From Ferrithrix thermotolerans DSM 19514 (lineage in GTDB: Bacteria; Actinomycetota; Acidimicrobiia; Acidimicrobiales; Ilumatobacteraceae): a stretch of DNA of 34,208 nt. Made by a program: the position numbers and the translations under genes. The stretch spans positions 1 through 34,208 of the forward strand of contig CAMAWU010000010.1 in the NCBI GenBank assembly GCA_945862025.1, written 5' to 3'. Positions within the stretch are counted from its first letter, which is position 1; every line of letters starts with the position of its first letter. The notes under the pieces are model-generated. The model searched no databases. It was not told where the DNA came from and saw only the letters and a list, made by a program, of their open reading frames with translations. Below, in pieces: positions 1 through 8,781 of the stretch.

Positions 1-6
1 TAAAAA

Positions 7-768
7 TTACTTAACGATGTAAGTAATCGTCTTTATCATTTGATCAAGATTCTTTGAGCCTTCGGCTGAAAGTGTGACTGAACAAATGCCAGGCTTCCTG
101 AACTCAATCTTGACACTTGAAGTGCCAGTTGTTGTGCAGATTGAACGAGTCTCAGGACTTGTCACCAATACTTGTTGACCTTTTGATGTCACAAGTTTGC
201 TAGCGCTGATTGAAACTGAAGTGCCGGCTTTATATTTTGCGCCGTCTTTTTTGAGACCAAGACTCGCAACCGTCACATCTTGGGTTGGCAAAAACTTTAA
301 CGGTACAACCGTGTCAAGAGTAGTGTCTGTTATTCCGCGGTGGTCACGATAAACAAAAATTGAGCAGTTATTCACACCACACTCATATGTTGTACTGACT
401 TTATTTGCGTCAACTTTTGTAAAACTTGAACGCAATGTTAGGACCAATTCAGTGCTCGCCGATTGTGAACCACGCGAGGCATCAGTAGTTGCCCAAATCA
501 TTGTGCCTTGTTCTGTAAGACTGCCGTTGCAAATCAGACCAGTTGCGGCCCGTTGACCCATTTGCGCCTTAAAACACTGCGAGATATACACGCCTTGCCC
601 AGCAGGAATGCTCGACAATTTAATTGAGACAACTTGAAGGTCAGCGAGTTTTGTAGTTTGACTTAAAGCGACGCCAACTGCAGCCGAAACGGGCGATGCA
701 ACCAGAGAGAAAGCTCCAGCGGAAACTAAAAGCGCGAGTGCTGTGCGAAGTATTGATTTGCTTTTCAT
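7..768 (-). CDS. Secreted protein with N-terminal signal peptide, neocarzinostatin-like 4-Cys domain and a C-terminal Ig-like region
   Basis: ORF 253 aa. Signal peptide MKSKSILRTALALLVSAGAFSLVASPVSA. Motifs GVYISQC...LICNG and YECGVNNCSIF (C-x4-C) resemble the next ORF and neocarzinostatin apoproteins. Confidence 0.7.
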   Translation of the reverse strand: MKSKSILRTALALLVSAGAFSLVASPVSAAVGVALSQTTKLADLQVVSIKLSSIPAGQGVYISQCFKAQMGQRAATGLICNGSLTEQGTMIWATTDASRGSQSASTELVLTLRSSFTKVDANKVSTTYECGVNNCSIFVYRDHRGITDTTLDTVVPLKFLPTQDVTVASLGLKKDGAKYKAGTSVSISASKLVTSKGQQVLVTSPETRSICTTTGTSSVKIEFRKPGICSVTLSAEGSKNLDQMIKTITYIVK

Positions 769-813
769 ATAAAAATCCTTTGTATCGGGGGGTGCTACAA
801 AATAATTAATTAG

Positions 814-1485
814 CTATGGATTCGTGTTAAATGTGATCGGAACAAAAACATCTTGCGTTCGATCTGTGTACCGCAGATGATCAGAACGGGTCACCACACC
901 ACACTTAACTAAAGTGCAATCTAAGTCTCCGCTCTTTGCAACAACGAGCACCGTTATGTTAAACGAACCGTCAGGCTGAAACTCAGTTGTGAGACCGATT
1001 GCATAGCTCGGCGGATTCGAACTAACCCAAACTGAACTCGGCGACGAACCGTCGATATTTATCCCACCAACACAAGTAGATTGCGGTCCTGGTGCCGCTT
1101 GAGTGCAAACAATTACATACACACCTTTTGTAATGTCATAACCCGATCCACGTACTGTGACGGAAGTCCCATTTGGATTTAAGTTTGTTGTCTGACTTAC
1201 CGTAAGTTTTGGACGACCAATTGTGGTTTGGTTTGAAACTGAAGTTGATACTTGCTTTTGTGGAACTGAAGGCAAAACTAACGTCGTCCCCGTAGTTGCA
1301 ACTACCGGCAGAGATTCGGTCGGACTCGTACTCGCCGCTGACGTTGTTGTCGCTGAACCCACCGAACTTGCAGTGCTAGTTGAACTTGAAGTAGCCACTG
1401 TTGTTTGAGCTGTTTGAGTGGTTTGGGTCGCCGATGAACAACCACCAATTAAAACTGTCATCAGCAACGGAGCGACAAATTTCAT
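814..1485 (-). CDS. Lipoprotein with Thr/Ser-rich linker and neocarzinostatin-like domain
   Basis: ORF track 814..1515. Likely start is the internal ATG at 1485, giving MKFVAPLLMTVLIGGCSS with lipobox LIGGC. Motifs GVYVIVC...STCVGG and LDCTLVKCGVVTRSDHLRYTDRTQDVFVPITF. Confidence 0.7.
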   Translation of the reverse strand: MKFVAPLLMTVLIGGCSSATQTTQTAQTTVATSSSTSTASSVGSATTTSAASTSPTESLPVVATTGTTLVLPSVPQKQVSTSVSNQTTIGRPKLTVSQTTNLNPNGTSVTVRGSGYDITKGVYVIVCTQAAPGPQSTCVGGINIDGSSPSSVWVSSNPPSYAIGLTTEFQPDGSFNITVLVVAKSGDLDCTLVKCGVVTRSDHLRYTDRTQDVFVPITFNTNP

Positions 1486-1550
1486 CTCCGCAAATTCTAC
1501 CAATCTGCATCGCACTAGTAGATTGAAAAGGCTATGGCCAAAGGTGAGAT

Positions 1551-2618
1551 GTGACGAAAAGCCTTAATCAGCGAACCTGTATTAACAGCACAACTCGCTC
1601 AATCCTGATGCTTATTTTCGCAGTCGCTTTCACTCAAGCAGCAACGTCTTGCACCAATTCAAGTTCAAAATCAACGCCAACAACAAGCATCCCAAGTTCG
1701 TTAACCGCACGACCAATTGTGATTGCTGCAGCAGATTTTGAACTACCAATTACCGACAATGCGAAATCCAAACTTCCCGTAACTGTCAAATCTGCAGACG
1801 ACCAAACTGTCACGGTCACTGACACTTCACGAATAATTGTTTTAAATGATGCGATCGCAGAAATTGTCATCTCACTCGGATTTTTTGAAAACATCATCGG
1901 TCGTGACGCCACGACGACTCTCGAAATGCTTAAAGCGATTCCAAAAGTGAGTAGTGGACACGATGTCAGTGCCGAAAGCGTGCTGGCATTAAGTCCGACA
2001 CTGATAATCGGTGATACTCGATCTGGGCCACCGGAAGCAATACAACAATTGCGAGGCGCAGGCGTATCAATTTTACTCGCTCCAGAAGTTTGGCAACTAA
2101 GTGATATCGCACCACGAATTTCACTTATCGCCGAGGCTCTTGGCGTTAAAGAATCTGGACAGAAACTTCTTCAAGAAACTCAAACACAAATAGATCAGGC
2201 ACTCACCGAATCAAAAACAAATCAGATAAATCCGCGTGTTGCATTTTTGTATGTCCGCGGAACCGCTTCGGTTTTTCTACTTGGCGGCAAGGGATCTGGT
2301 GCCGACGAAATGATTCGCGCGGCTGGAGGTATCGATGTCGGGACTGATCTGGGTCTGGCGTCTTTCACTCCACTAACTACCGAGGCAATCGTCAAAGCAA
2401 ATCCTGACATTCTTGTTGTGCTATCGCTTGGTCTTAAATCAGTAGGCGGAATCGACGGCCTGCTTGAACTCCCCGGAATCGCTCAAACTCCTGCTGCCCG
2501 AAATCGATCTGTGATTGCGATTGATGACGACTTGCTATTCTCTTTTGGGCCACGAACCGGATCACTAATTGTTCGTTTATCTGATTCTTTTGGCGCAATA
2601 ATGAAACCTGCTAACTAG
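1551..2618 (+). CDS. hmuT: Periplasmic substrate-binding lipoprotein of a heme/Fe-siderophore/B12-type ABC importer (HmuT-like)
   Basis: TroA/BtuF-like fold motifs (RIIVLNDAIAEIVISLGF...IIGRD, SAESVLALSPTLIIGD), adjacent to a FecCD permease and an ATPase. Substrate not proven. Confidence 0.75.
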   Translation: MTKSLNQRTCINSTTRSILMLIFAVAFTQAATSCTNSSSKSTPTTSIPSSLTARPIVIAAADFELPITDNAKSKLPVTVKSADDQTVTVTDTSRIIVLNDAIAEIVISLGFFENIIGRDATTTLEMLKAIPKVSSGHDVSAESVLALSPTLIIGDTRSGPPEAIQQLRGAGVSILLAPEVWQLSDIAPRISLIAEALGVKESGQKLLQETQTQIDQALTESKTNQINPRVAFLYVRGTASVFLLGGKGSGADEMIRAAGGIDVGTDLGLASFTPLTTEAIVKANPDILVVLSLGLKSVGGIDGLLELPGIAQTPAARNRSVIAIDDDLLFSFGPRTGSLIVRLSDSFGAIMKPAN

Positions 2619-2634
2619 AAAATCAACACATCAA

Positions 2635-3669
2635 ATGAACGACATCCGACGCATCAACCCAAAAATAGTTGGGATTGTATTAACTCTTACATTGATAGTT
2701 GTAGTTCTCAACGCACTTACAACTGGCGCCTACACAATTTCGTTTAATGAGTTGATCAAAGTTTTGTTTGAAGGGCCAACACACACCACTGGCACAGACA
2801 GTGTGAGCCATGCCGTGTTTTGGAATGTACGTTTACCACGAGTGATTCTGGCAATTATCGTTGGGGCATCACTAGCAGTCGCTGGCGTTGTAATGCAGGG
2901 AATCTTTCGTAATCCACTTGCCGAACCTGCAACAGTCGGTGTTTCAGGTGGCGCGGCAGTCGGAGCCGTGATTGCAATCACGCTTGGATTGAGCAAAGTT
3001 CCAATGGGTGTGCAACTCTCTGCTTTCATCGGCGGCACTTTGGCGACGGCCGTCGTTTACGGTTTATCACGCATCGATGGTAAAACCGATGTTGTCACTT
3101 TGATCTTGACCGGAATTGCGATCAACGCATTGTCGGGTGCGTTAATTGGTCTCGCGGTTTTCGTTGCAGATGATGATCAGATTCGTACTGTCACATTTTG
3201 GAGTCTCGGTTCACTTGGTCTTGCAACATGGCGAGCCGTGGCGATGGTCTTACCACTTGCGATTATTGGCATCGCTCTCACTACCCGATATACCCGCACA
3301 CTTGATCTGATGGCGCTCGGTGACAGGGCTGCAGCACATGTTGGTGTGCCCGTCGAGCGAGTGCGTTTGCAAACAGTTGCAATTGTTGGTTTGCTCGCGT
3401 CGAGCGCCGTTGCTGCTACCGGCATTATTGCTTTCGTTGGATTAATCGTGCCGCATATTTTGCGTCTCGTGCTCGGGCCCAAGCATCGCGATTTGTTGTG
3501 GGCCGCAGCATTGCTTGGTGCAATTGTCACGCTTCTCGCCGACCTTGCTGCCCGCACATTGCTCTCTCCAGCAGAATTGCCTCTTGGCGTGCTCACGGCA
3601 TTAATCGGTGCACCATTCTTTTTGTGGCTGTTGCGCAAGATGCGTTCAAGCGAAAGTAGTTGGACGTGA
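2635..3669 (+). CDS. hmuU: FecCD-family iron/heme ABC transporter permease (HmuU-like)
   Basis: VRLPRVILAIIVGASLAVAGVVMQGIFRNPLAEPATVGVSGGAAVGAV, the classic FecCD motif. Confidence 0.88.
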   Translation: MNDIRRINPKIVGIVLTLTLIVVVLNALTTGAYTISFNELIKVLFEGPTHTTGTDSVSHAVFWNVRLPRVILAIIVGASLAVAGVVMQGIFRNPLAEPATVGVSGGAAVGAVIAITLGLSKVPMGVQLSAFIGGTLATAVVYGLSRIDGKTDVVTLILTGIAINALSGALIGLAVFVADDDQIRTVTFWSLGSLGLATWRAVAMVLPLAIIGIALTTRYTRTLDLMALGDRAAAHVGVPVERVRLQTVAIVGLLASSAVAATGIIAFVGLIVPHILRLVLGPKHRDLLWAAALLGAIVTLLADLAARTLLSPAELPLGVLTALIGAPFFLWLLRKMRSSESSWT

Positions 3670-4448
3670 ACCTTGTCTCAAACCCAATAATTAAATGTGA
3701 AAATGTTTCGGTAGTGCGTGGCGAGACGACGATTCTTCAAGACGTTTCACTGCAAGCCAATCAAGGTGAGTTGATTGCGATTCTCGGACCAAACGGCGCA
3801 GGCAAATCAACGTTGCTTGGAGTACTTGCCGGAGATCTGATACCAAATTCTGGAACCGTCAATTTTGGCGGAGACCAAATTTCATCGCTCACAAAACGCG
3901 AACTTGCGCTGCGTCGCGCGGTTCTACCACAACAAGTAACAGTTTCGTTTCCGTTCAGTGTCGAAGAAGTTGTTGAAATGGGACGAGGCCCGAAACAAAC
4001 AGGCGCTGACCAAGACCTGATCGAGATGGCGATGAAACGAGTTGATGTACTTGAAATGCGAACTCGGCTTTATCGGTCGCTCTCAATTGGCGAGCAGGCT
4101 CGTGTCTCAATGGCGAGAATTTTGGCCCAAGATACGCCGTTGCTATTGCTTGATGAGCCAACTGCCGTTTTGGATATTGGCCAACAAGAAAAACTGATGA
4201 GAATTGTGCGATCACTAGTTGACGACGGTCGAACAGTTATTGCGGTGTTTCACGACCTCAATGTGGCGATGTCATTTGCCGATCGTGTTGTGCTGTTACA
4301 AAAAGGCAAACAGGTTGCAACTGGCGCACCGCGTGAAACAATGACCGCAGAAACTCTGAGCAACATTTACGAACACAAAATCGATGTAATTACTGTTAAC
4401 GATGACACTGGTCCAGTTGTGATTCCATCGCCGCGCGACCGAATCTAG
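3666..4448 (+). CDS. hmuV: Iron/heme ABC transporter ATP-binding protein (HmuV-like)
   Basis: Walker A GPNGAGKST, signature LSIGEQARVSMARIL, Walker B LLLLDEPT. ORF track start is TTG 3660. GTG 3666, which overlaps the hmuU stop, is an equally good start. Confidence 0.85.
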   Translation: MNLVSNPIIKCENVSVVRGETTILQDVSLQANQGELIAILGPNGAGKSTLLGVLAGDLIPNSGTVNFGGDQISSLTKRELALRRAVLPQQVTVSFPFSVEEVVEMGRGPKQTGADQDLIEMAMKRVDVLEMRTRLYRSLSIGEQARVSMARILAQDTPLLLLDEPTAVLDIGQQEKLMRIVRSLVDDGRTVIAVFHDLNVAMSFADRVVLLQKGKQVATGAPRETMTAETLSNIYEHKIDVITVNDDTGPVVIPSPRDRI

Positions 4449-4702
4449 TTAGTTGCGAGCGAACTTAGTTTCTCTTTTACTTTTGCAACAGACGGATTCG
4501 TCATCGCTTCACCGTCAGAAAATACAAGCGTCGGAACAGTTTGATTGCCGTTGTTTACACGCTCGACTATCGCCACAGCGTCTGGACTTTGTTCTAAATC
4601 AATTTCAGTGAACTCGATTCCGTCGGCATTTAGCATCGCCTTTAGTCGCTTGCAGTAGCCGCACCACTGAGTGCTGTACATCACGAAATTGTTTGTTTGC
4701 AT
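4445..4702 (-). CDS. Mycoredoxin/glutaredoxin-like protein
   Basis: YSTQWCGYCKRLK active site, QTVPTLVF cis-Pro loop, 85 aa. Confidence 0.85.
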   Translation of the reverse strand: MQTNNFVMYSTQWCGYCKRLKAMLNADGIEFTEIDLEQSPDAVAIVERVNNGNQTVPTLVFSDGEAMTNPSVAKVKEKLSSLATN

Positions 4703-4718
4703 GCGAAGAATTCTAGTT

Positions 4719-5315
4719 CTAAAAATTTTCGATTACGCAGCGAAAAGTTAAGTTGATACGTGGCTCATTGACTCGCTTGGTCTTTGCTACTTGATGCACC
4801 CAACAGTGCTGCGACTTTCCTGCCATAACCAACAGACTTCCCGATTCAAGTTGAATCTTGATCGTCTCGCCAGTTTTGCGGTGACGCATGTCAAAGCGAC
4901 GGGTCGCGCCAAGACTGACCGAAGCAATTGTTGGCTCTGGCCCGTTACAAGCCTCGTTATCAGAGTGCCAACCGAGACCGTCTTGACCGTTGCGATAGAA
5001 GTTGACGAGCACAGAGTTGAACGTTGCATTTGTAACTTCAGCACATCTGTTGCGAATATCACTGAGTATTTCTGAAAACGGCTGCGCGCGGCGCATTACA
5101 CCCGAATATTTGTAACCTTCACCAAGTTCGTTGTGCCAAGTTGAGAGCCTCGGTTCAAGAACGGTGTTGCCGAAAATTGTTATCTCGGGTTGCTCCCAAT
5201 CATTTTCAGTTTTAATTTGGTTGAAGGCCTGCGCAGCAAAGTCAGCAGAAAGAAAATCTTTAAATAAAGTTGCAGTGCCGTCAAAGGGCAAAAATTGTTG
5301 GGTCGTCAGGTGCAC
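4719..5315 (-). CDS. AlkB-like 2-oxoglutarate/Fe(II)-dependent dioxygenase (alkylation repair)
   Basis: Motifs NFYRNGQDGLGWHSDNE (HxD), SLGATRRFDMRHR, INLTFR. Confidence 0.85.
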   Translation of the reverse strand: MHLTTQQFLPFDGTATLFKDFLSADFAAQAFNQIKTENDWEQPEITIFGNTVLEPRLSTWHNELGEGYKYSGVMRRAQPFSEILSDIRNRCAEVTNATFNSVLVNFYRNGQDGLGWHSDNEACNGPEPTIASVSLGATRRFDMRHRKTGETIKIQLESGSLLVMAGKSQHCWVHQVAKTKRVNEPRINLTFRCVIENF

Positions 5316-5329
5316 TAGTTACAGGCCAG

Positions 5330-6709
5330 TTAAAAATTACTTAGAGAAACTTCACCGACAACTTTGCCCGGATTCATAATGCCATTCGGGTCAAGAGCAA
5401 ACTTAATGGCTCTCATTGCGTCAACGGCCTCATTGCCAAGTTCGCTAATGAGATATTCAATTTTGCCGATGCCGATTCCATGCTCGCCGGTACAAGTACC
5501 TTCAAGACTTAGCGATCGATTCACAAGTCTTGTATGAAATTCTTCTAGTCGTTCAATTGCTCGATGATCTTCTGGGTCGCAAGTTAACAAAACATGAAAA
5601 TTGCCGTCGCCCACATGCCCAACAATTGGCCCAAATATTTTCGAATCGCTTAAGTCTTTTTTGGTTTCTTCAACGCATTGCGAGAGTTTCGAAATCGGCA
5701 CACAAACATCTGTCGAAAATATACGACCATTAGGTTGATGCGCCCTGCACGCCAGACCAGCGTCGTGTCTTGCCTGCCATAACTTGCGTCGCTCGGCTTC
5801 GTCAGTTGTCTGCAAAAATCCGCCTCCGCCGTGCCGCTCAAGAATCTCTCTAGCTTGGGCAATGTCAATCGCAGTCGATTCGGCTGACCCATGAAATTCA
5901 AGCAATAAAAGATCTTTTTCTGGCAGGTCCGTATTCGAATATCGATTAACTGCGACCACTGCATCTTGATCGACGAGTTCAATTCGGGCAACATCCACGC
6001 CTAGTTGTATGACTTCAATTACGCCGTCAACGGCTTCACGGACAGTTTCAAATTGCATTGTTGCAGATGCGATAACTTCAGGAATACCAAAAAGTCGCAA
6101 AGTTAATTCTGTGATTACGCCGAGTGTGCCTTCTGAGCCAACGAAGAGATGCGTCAGGTCGTAACCAGCAGAAGTTTTTCGAGCACGACGTGATGTTGTG
6201 ATCACTTCTCCATTTGCGGTTACGACAGTAAGACTCATCACAAGTTGCTTCATTGCGCCGTATTTAACTGTCGTCGTTCCAGATGCACCCGTTGAAGCCA
6301 TACCACCCAAAGTTGCATCAGCACCTGGATCAACCGGAAAGAACAATCCATAACGCGATAAATATTCATTTAGTTGTTTGCGGCGCACACCGGGCTGGAT
6401 AGTGCAGTCAAGATCTTCGCCACTGACTCGCAAGATTTTGTCCATCTGTGAAAGGTCGAGCGATACTCCACCACGAATTGGCGTGCTGTTGCCTTCAAGC
6501 GAAGTACCGGCACCCCAAGCAACAACCGGAGTTTGATGCGCGTTGCAAATTTTTAATGTTGTCGCTACGTCTTGCGTGCAGGTGGCAAATACAACTGCAT
6601 CAGGCAAAGTTGGCGTATGAAAACTTTCGTCTTTTGAGTGATGCTCACGAATCGTGTCGTTGACGCTCACCTTCTGGCCAAGCGCCGCCCTTAATTCGTC
6701 AATCACCAC
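5330..6709 (-). CDS. FAD-linked oxidase, GlcD/D-lactate dehydrogenase-like
   Basis: PVVAWGAGTSLEGN FAD (PCMH) motif, GADATLGGMASTGASGTTTVKYG, C-terminal GEHGIGIGK...NPGKV. Confidence 0.88.
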   Translation of the reverse strand: MVIDELRAALGQKVSVNDTIREHHSKDESFHTPTLPDAVVFATCTQDVATTLKICNAHQTPVVAWGAGTSLEGNSTPIRGGVSLDLSQMDKILRVSGEDLDCTIQPGVRRKQLNEYLSRYGLFFPVDPGADATLGGMASTGASGTTTVKYGAMKQLVMSLTVVTANGEVITTSRRARKTSAGYDLTHLFVGSEGTLGVITELTLRLFGIPEVIASATMQFETVREAVDGVIEVIQLGVDVARIELVDQDAVVAVNRYSNTDLPEKDLLLLEFHGSAESTAIDIAQAREILERHGGGGFLQTTDEAERRKLWQARHDAGLACRAHQPNGRIFSTDVCVPISKLSQCVEETKKDLSDSKIFGPIVGHVGDGNFHVLLTCDPEDHRAIERLEEFHTRLVNRSLSLEGTCTGEHGIGIGKIEYLISELGNEAVDAMRAIKFALDPNGIMNPGKVVGEVSLSNF

Positions 6710-6779
6710 ATCTTGATCTTAAACCACAAACCAATTTTTCGCTAGAAATATTGATGTAATACAGTTAGTGTTGCTGGTC

Positions 6780-7727
6780 ATGAGTTATCTCGATGTCAAA
6801 CGGCGCTTAGATGCAGGCGAAATTATCGTTATTGACGGTGGTACTGGCACCGAACTGCAACGGCGCGGTGCACAGATGGACCCATCCGCGTGGTGTGGGC
6901 CAGCCTCGCTTAACAACAGCGAGTTACTGACGCAAGTTCATCTTGACTACATCAATGCTGGTGCTGATGTGATCACTGCAAACACTTTTGCTTCATCGCG
7001 ATTAATGCTTACCCCAGCAGGATACGCAGATCAAGTAAAAGAGATCAACGAAATCGCAGTTGAAGCGGCGTTACGCGCACGCGACTTGGCGAAGTCGACA
7101 TCACCTAGTCGCAAAATTGCCGTTGCTGGTTCACTCTCGCACATGTTGTCCGTGGCTGCTGGCACTGCAAAAGTTGATCAGGCCCAAGTGCCGTCGAACG
7201 GCGAACTCGCCCACGCATTTGGTGAACTCGCAGGTATTTTGAAATCTTCTGGCGTCGATCACATCATGCTCGAAATGATGTACGAGCCAAATCGCATACC
7301 GCTTGCGTTAAATGCCGCACTTGAAACTGGTCTGCCTGTTTGGTTTGGGATGAGTGCGCGCCGCGCAAGAGACGGTCGCGCAATAAGTTTTGATCAGCAT
7401 AATGAATTTCCGCTAGAAGAGGTAACCAAGTTGATTCCAAAAACTGGTGTTGACGTGGCCGGTGTGATGCATACTGGTGCCGAGATAATTGGCGAAACAC
7501 TCGCGGCGATTCGCAAAAACTTTTCTGGCCCGCTCTCGGCATATCCAGACTCGGGCTACTTCGAAATGCCCGACTGGCGATTCGTTGATGTCATCTCACC
7601 AGATCGTCTTGAAACTTTTTACGCCGAATGGATTAATCAGGGCGCGCAACTCATCGGCGGCTGTTGCGGTCTAACCGTCGACCACATCCACGCCGCCACC
7701 CGCGCCCTAAATACGCGAATTCGCTAA
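6780..7727 (+). CDS. Homocysteine S-methyltransferase family protein
   Basis: GGTGTELQRRG...ANTF...; C-terminal GGCCG Zn-Cys motif (QLIGGCCGLTVDHI). ORF track starts at GTG 6768; ATG 6780 preferred. Confidence 0.85.
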   Translation: MSYLDVKRRLDAGEIIVIDGGTGTELQRRGAQMDPSAWCGPASLNNSELLTQVHLDYINAGADVITANTFASSRLMLTPAGYADQVKEINEIAVEAALRARDLAKSTSPSRKIAVAGSLSHMLSVAAGTAKVDQAQVPSNGELAHAFGELAGILKSSGVDHIMLEMMYEPNRIPLALNAALETGLPVWFGMSARRARDGRAISFDQHNEFPLEEVTKLIPKTGVDVAGVMHTGAEIIGETLAAIRKNFSGPLSAYPDSGYFEMPDWRFVDVISPDRLETFYAEWINQGAQLIGGCCGLTVDHIHAATRALNTRIR

Positions 7728-7737
7728 AGTTTGAAGA

Positions 7738-8781
7738 CTAATTAATCAAGTCGTGCGCCAACGGGGTGCCGCGGGCGATATCTTTTTTTGCTTTTTTGCC
7801 GAGAGCTTGTTCATAAAACTTTGGTGCCAGCCCGTAACCAGGTCGAATCGCACGTACGTTACGCTCAGTCAAAGTTTCGCCCGCTTTAATATCTTCAACA
7901 ACATAAAGGCTTCGTCGAAACACAAGAGAAAGTTTCTCTTTTTCGGTTGGCCCATCTTGAATTATGCCAAGCGACTGCCATGCTCGTTCGGTTTCAATCA
8001 CAAGTTGCGCCATCTCGGCTGGTTCCATTGAAAATGTGCTGTCGACTCCACCGTCTGCACGATCAAGCGTGAAATGCTTTTCAATCACTGTTGCGCCAAG
8101 CGCGACGGCTGCGACTGAAACTCCGATGCCCATAGTGTGATCTGAGATACCAATTTCACAGCCATATCGTTTTCGCATTTCTGGAATCGTCAGAACATTT
8201 GAGTCGTCCGGTGTAGACGGATAAGTGCTCGTGCACTTCAGTAACACCAAGTCTTTACATCCAGCCGCGCGTGCAGCCTCAACTGTCTCGTCAAGTTCGA
8301 CAAAAGTCGTCATGCCAGTTGAGATAATCATTGGTTTGCCTGTTGCTGCAACTCGCCGAATCAGCGGTAGATCAGTATTTTCAAAAGATGCAATTTTGTA
8401 ACACGGAACATTGAGTTGCTCTAAATAATCAACTGCCGTGTCATCAAACGGCGTGCTGAATGCAATCATTCCATGTTGGTGCGCGCGATCAAAGATTGGC
8501 TTGTGCCACTCCCATGGCGTGTAGGCCTTTTCATAAAGTTCATAAAGCGATGAACCCTTCCAAAGACTCTTCGGATCAGAGATAAAAAATTCACGCTCAC
8601 GGATATCAAGTGTCATCGTCTCGGCCGTATAGGTCTGGATCTTAATAGCGTGCGCGCCAGCCTTCGCCGCCGCATCAACAATCTCAAGTGCTCGTTCTAA
8701 CGACTGATTGTGATTGCCCGACATCTCAGCAATCACCAACGGCGCACTCCCCGCCCCTACTTCTCGCCCACCAAATTTCAT
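7738..8781 (-). CDS. pseI: Pseudaminic acid synthase (NeuB family)
   Basis: NeuB motifs VIAEMSGNHNQSLERALEIVDAAAKAGAHAIKIQTYTAETMTLD; C-terminal SAF-like domain (RRSLYVVEDIKAGETLTERNVRAIRPGYGL). Confidence 0.85.
   Translation of the reverse strand: MKFGGREVGAGSAPLVIAEMSGNHNQSLERALEIVDAAAKAGAHAIKIQTYTAETMTLDIREREFFISDPKSLWKGSSLYELYEKAYTPWEWHKPIFDRAHQHGMIAFSTPFDDTAVDYLEQLNVPCYKIASFENTDLPLIRRVAATGKPMIISTGMTTFVELDETVEAARAAGCKDLVLLKCTSTYPSTPDDSNVLTIPEMRKRYGCEIGISDHTMGIGVSVAAVALGATVIEKHFTLDRADGGVDSTFSMEPAEMAQLVIETERAWQSLGIIQDGPTEKEKLSLVFRRSLYVVEDIKAGETLTERNVRAIRPGYGLAPKFYEQALGKKAKKDIARGTPLAHDLIN

Noticed and set aside
3177-3638. 153-aa minus-strand ORF opposite hmuU
   Set aside because: Basic, low-complexity translation antiparallel to a clear FecCD permease; shadow ORF.
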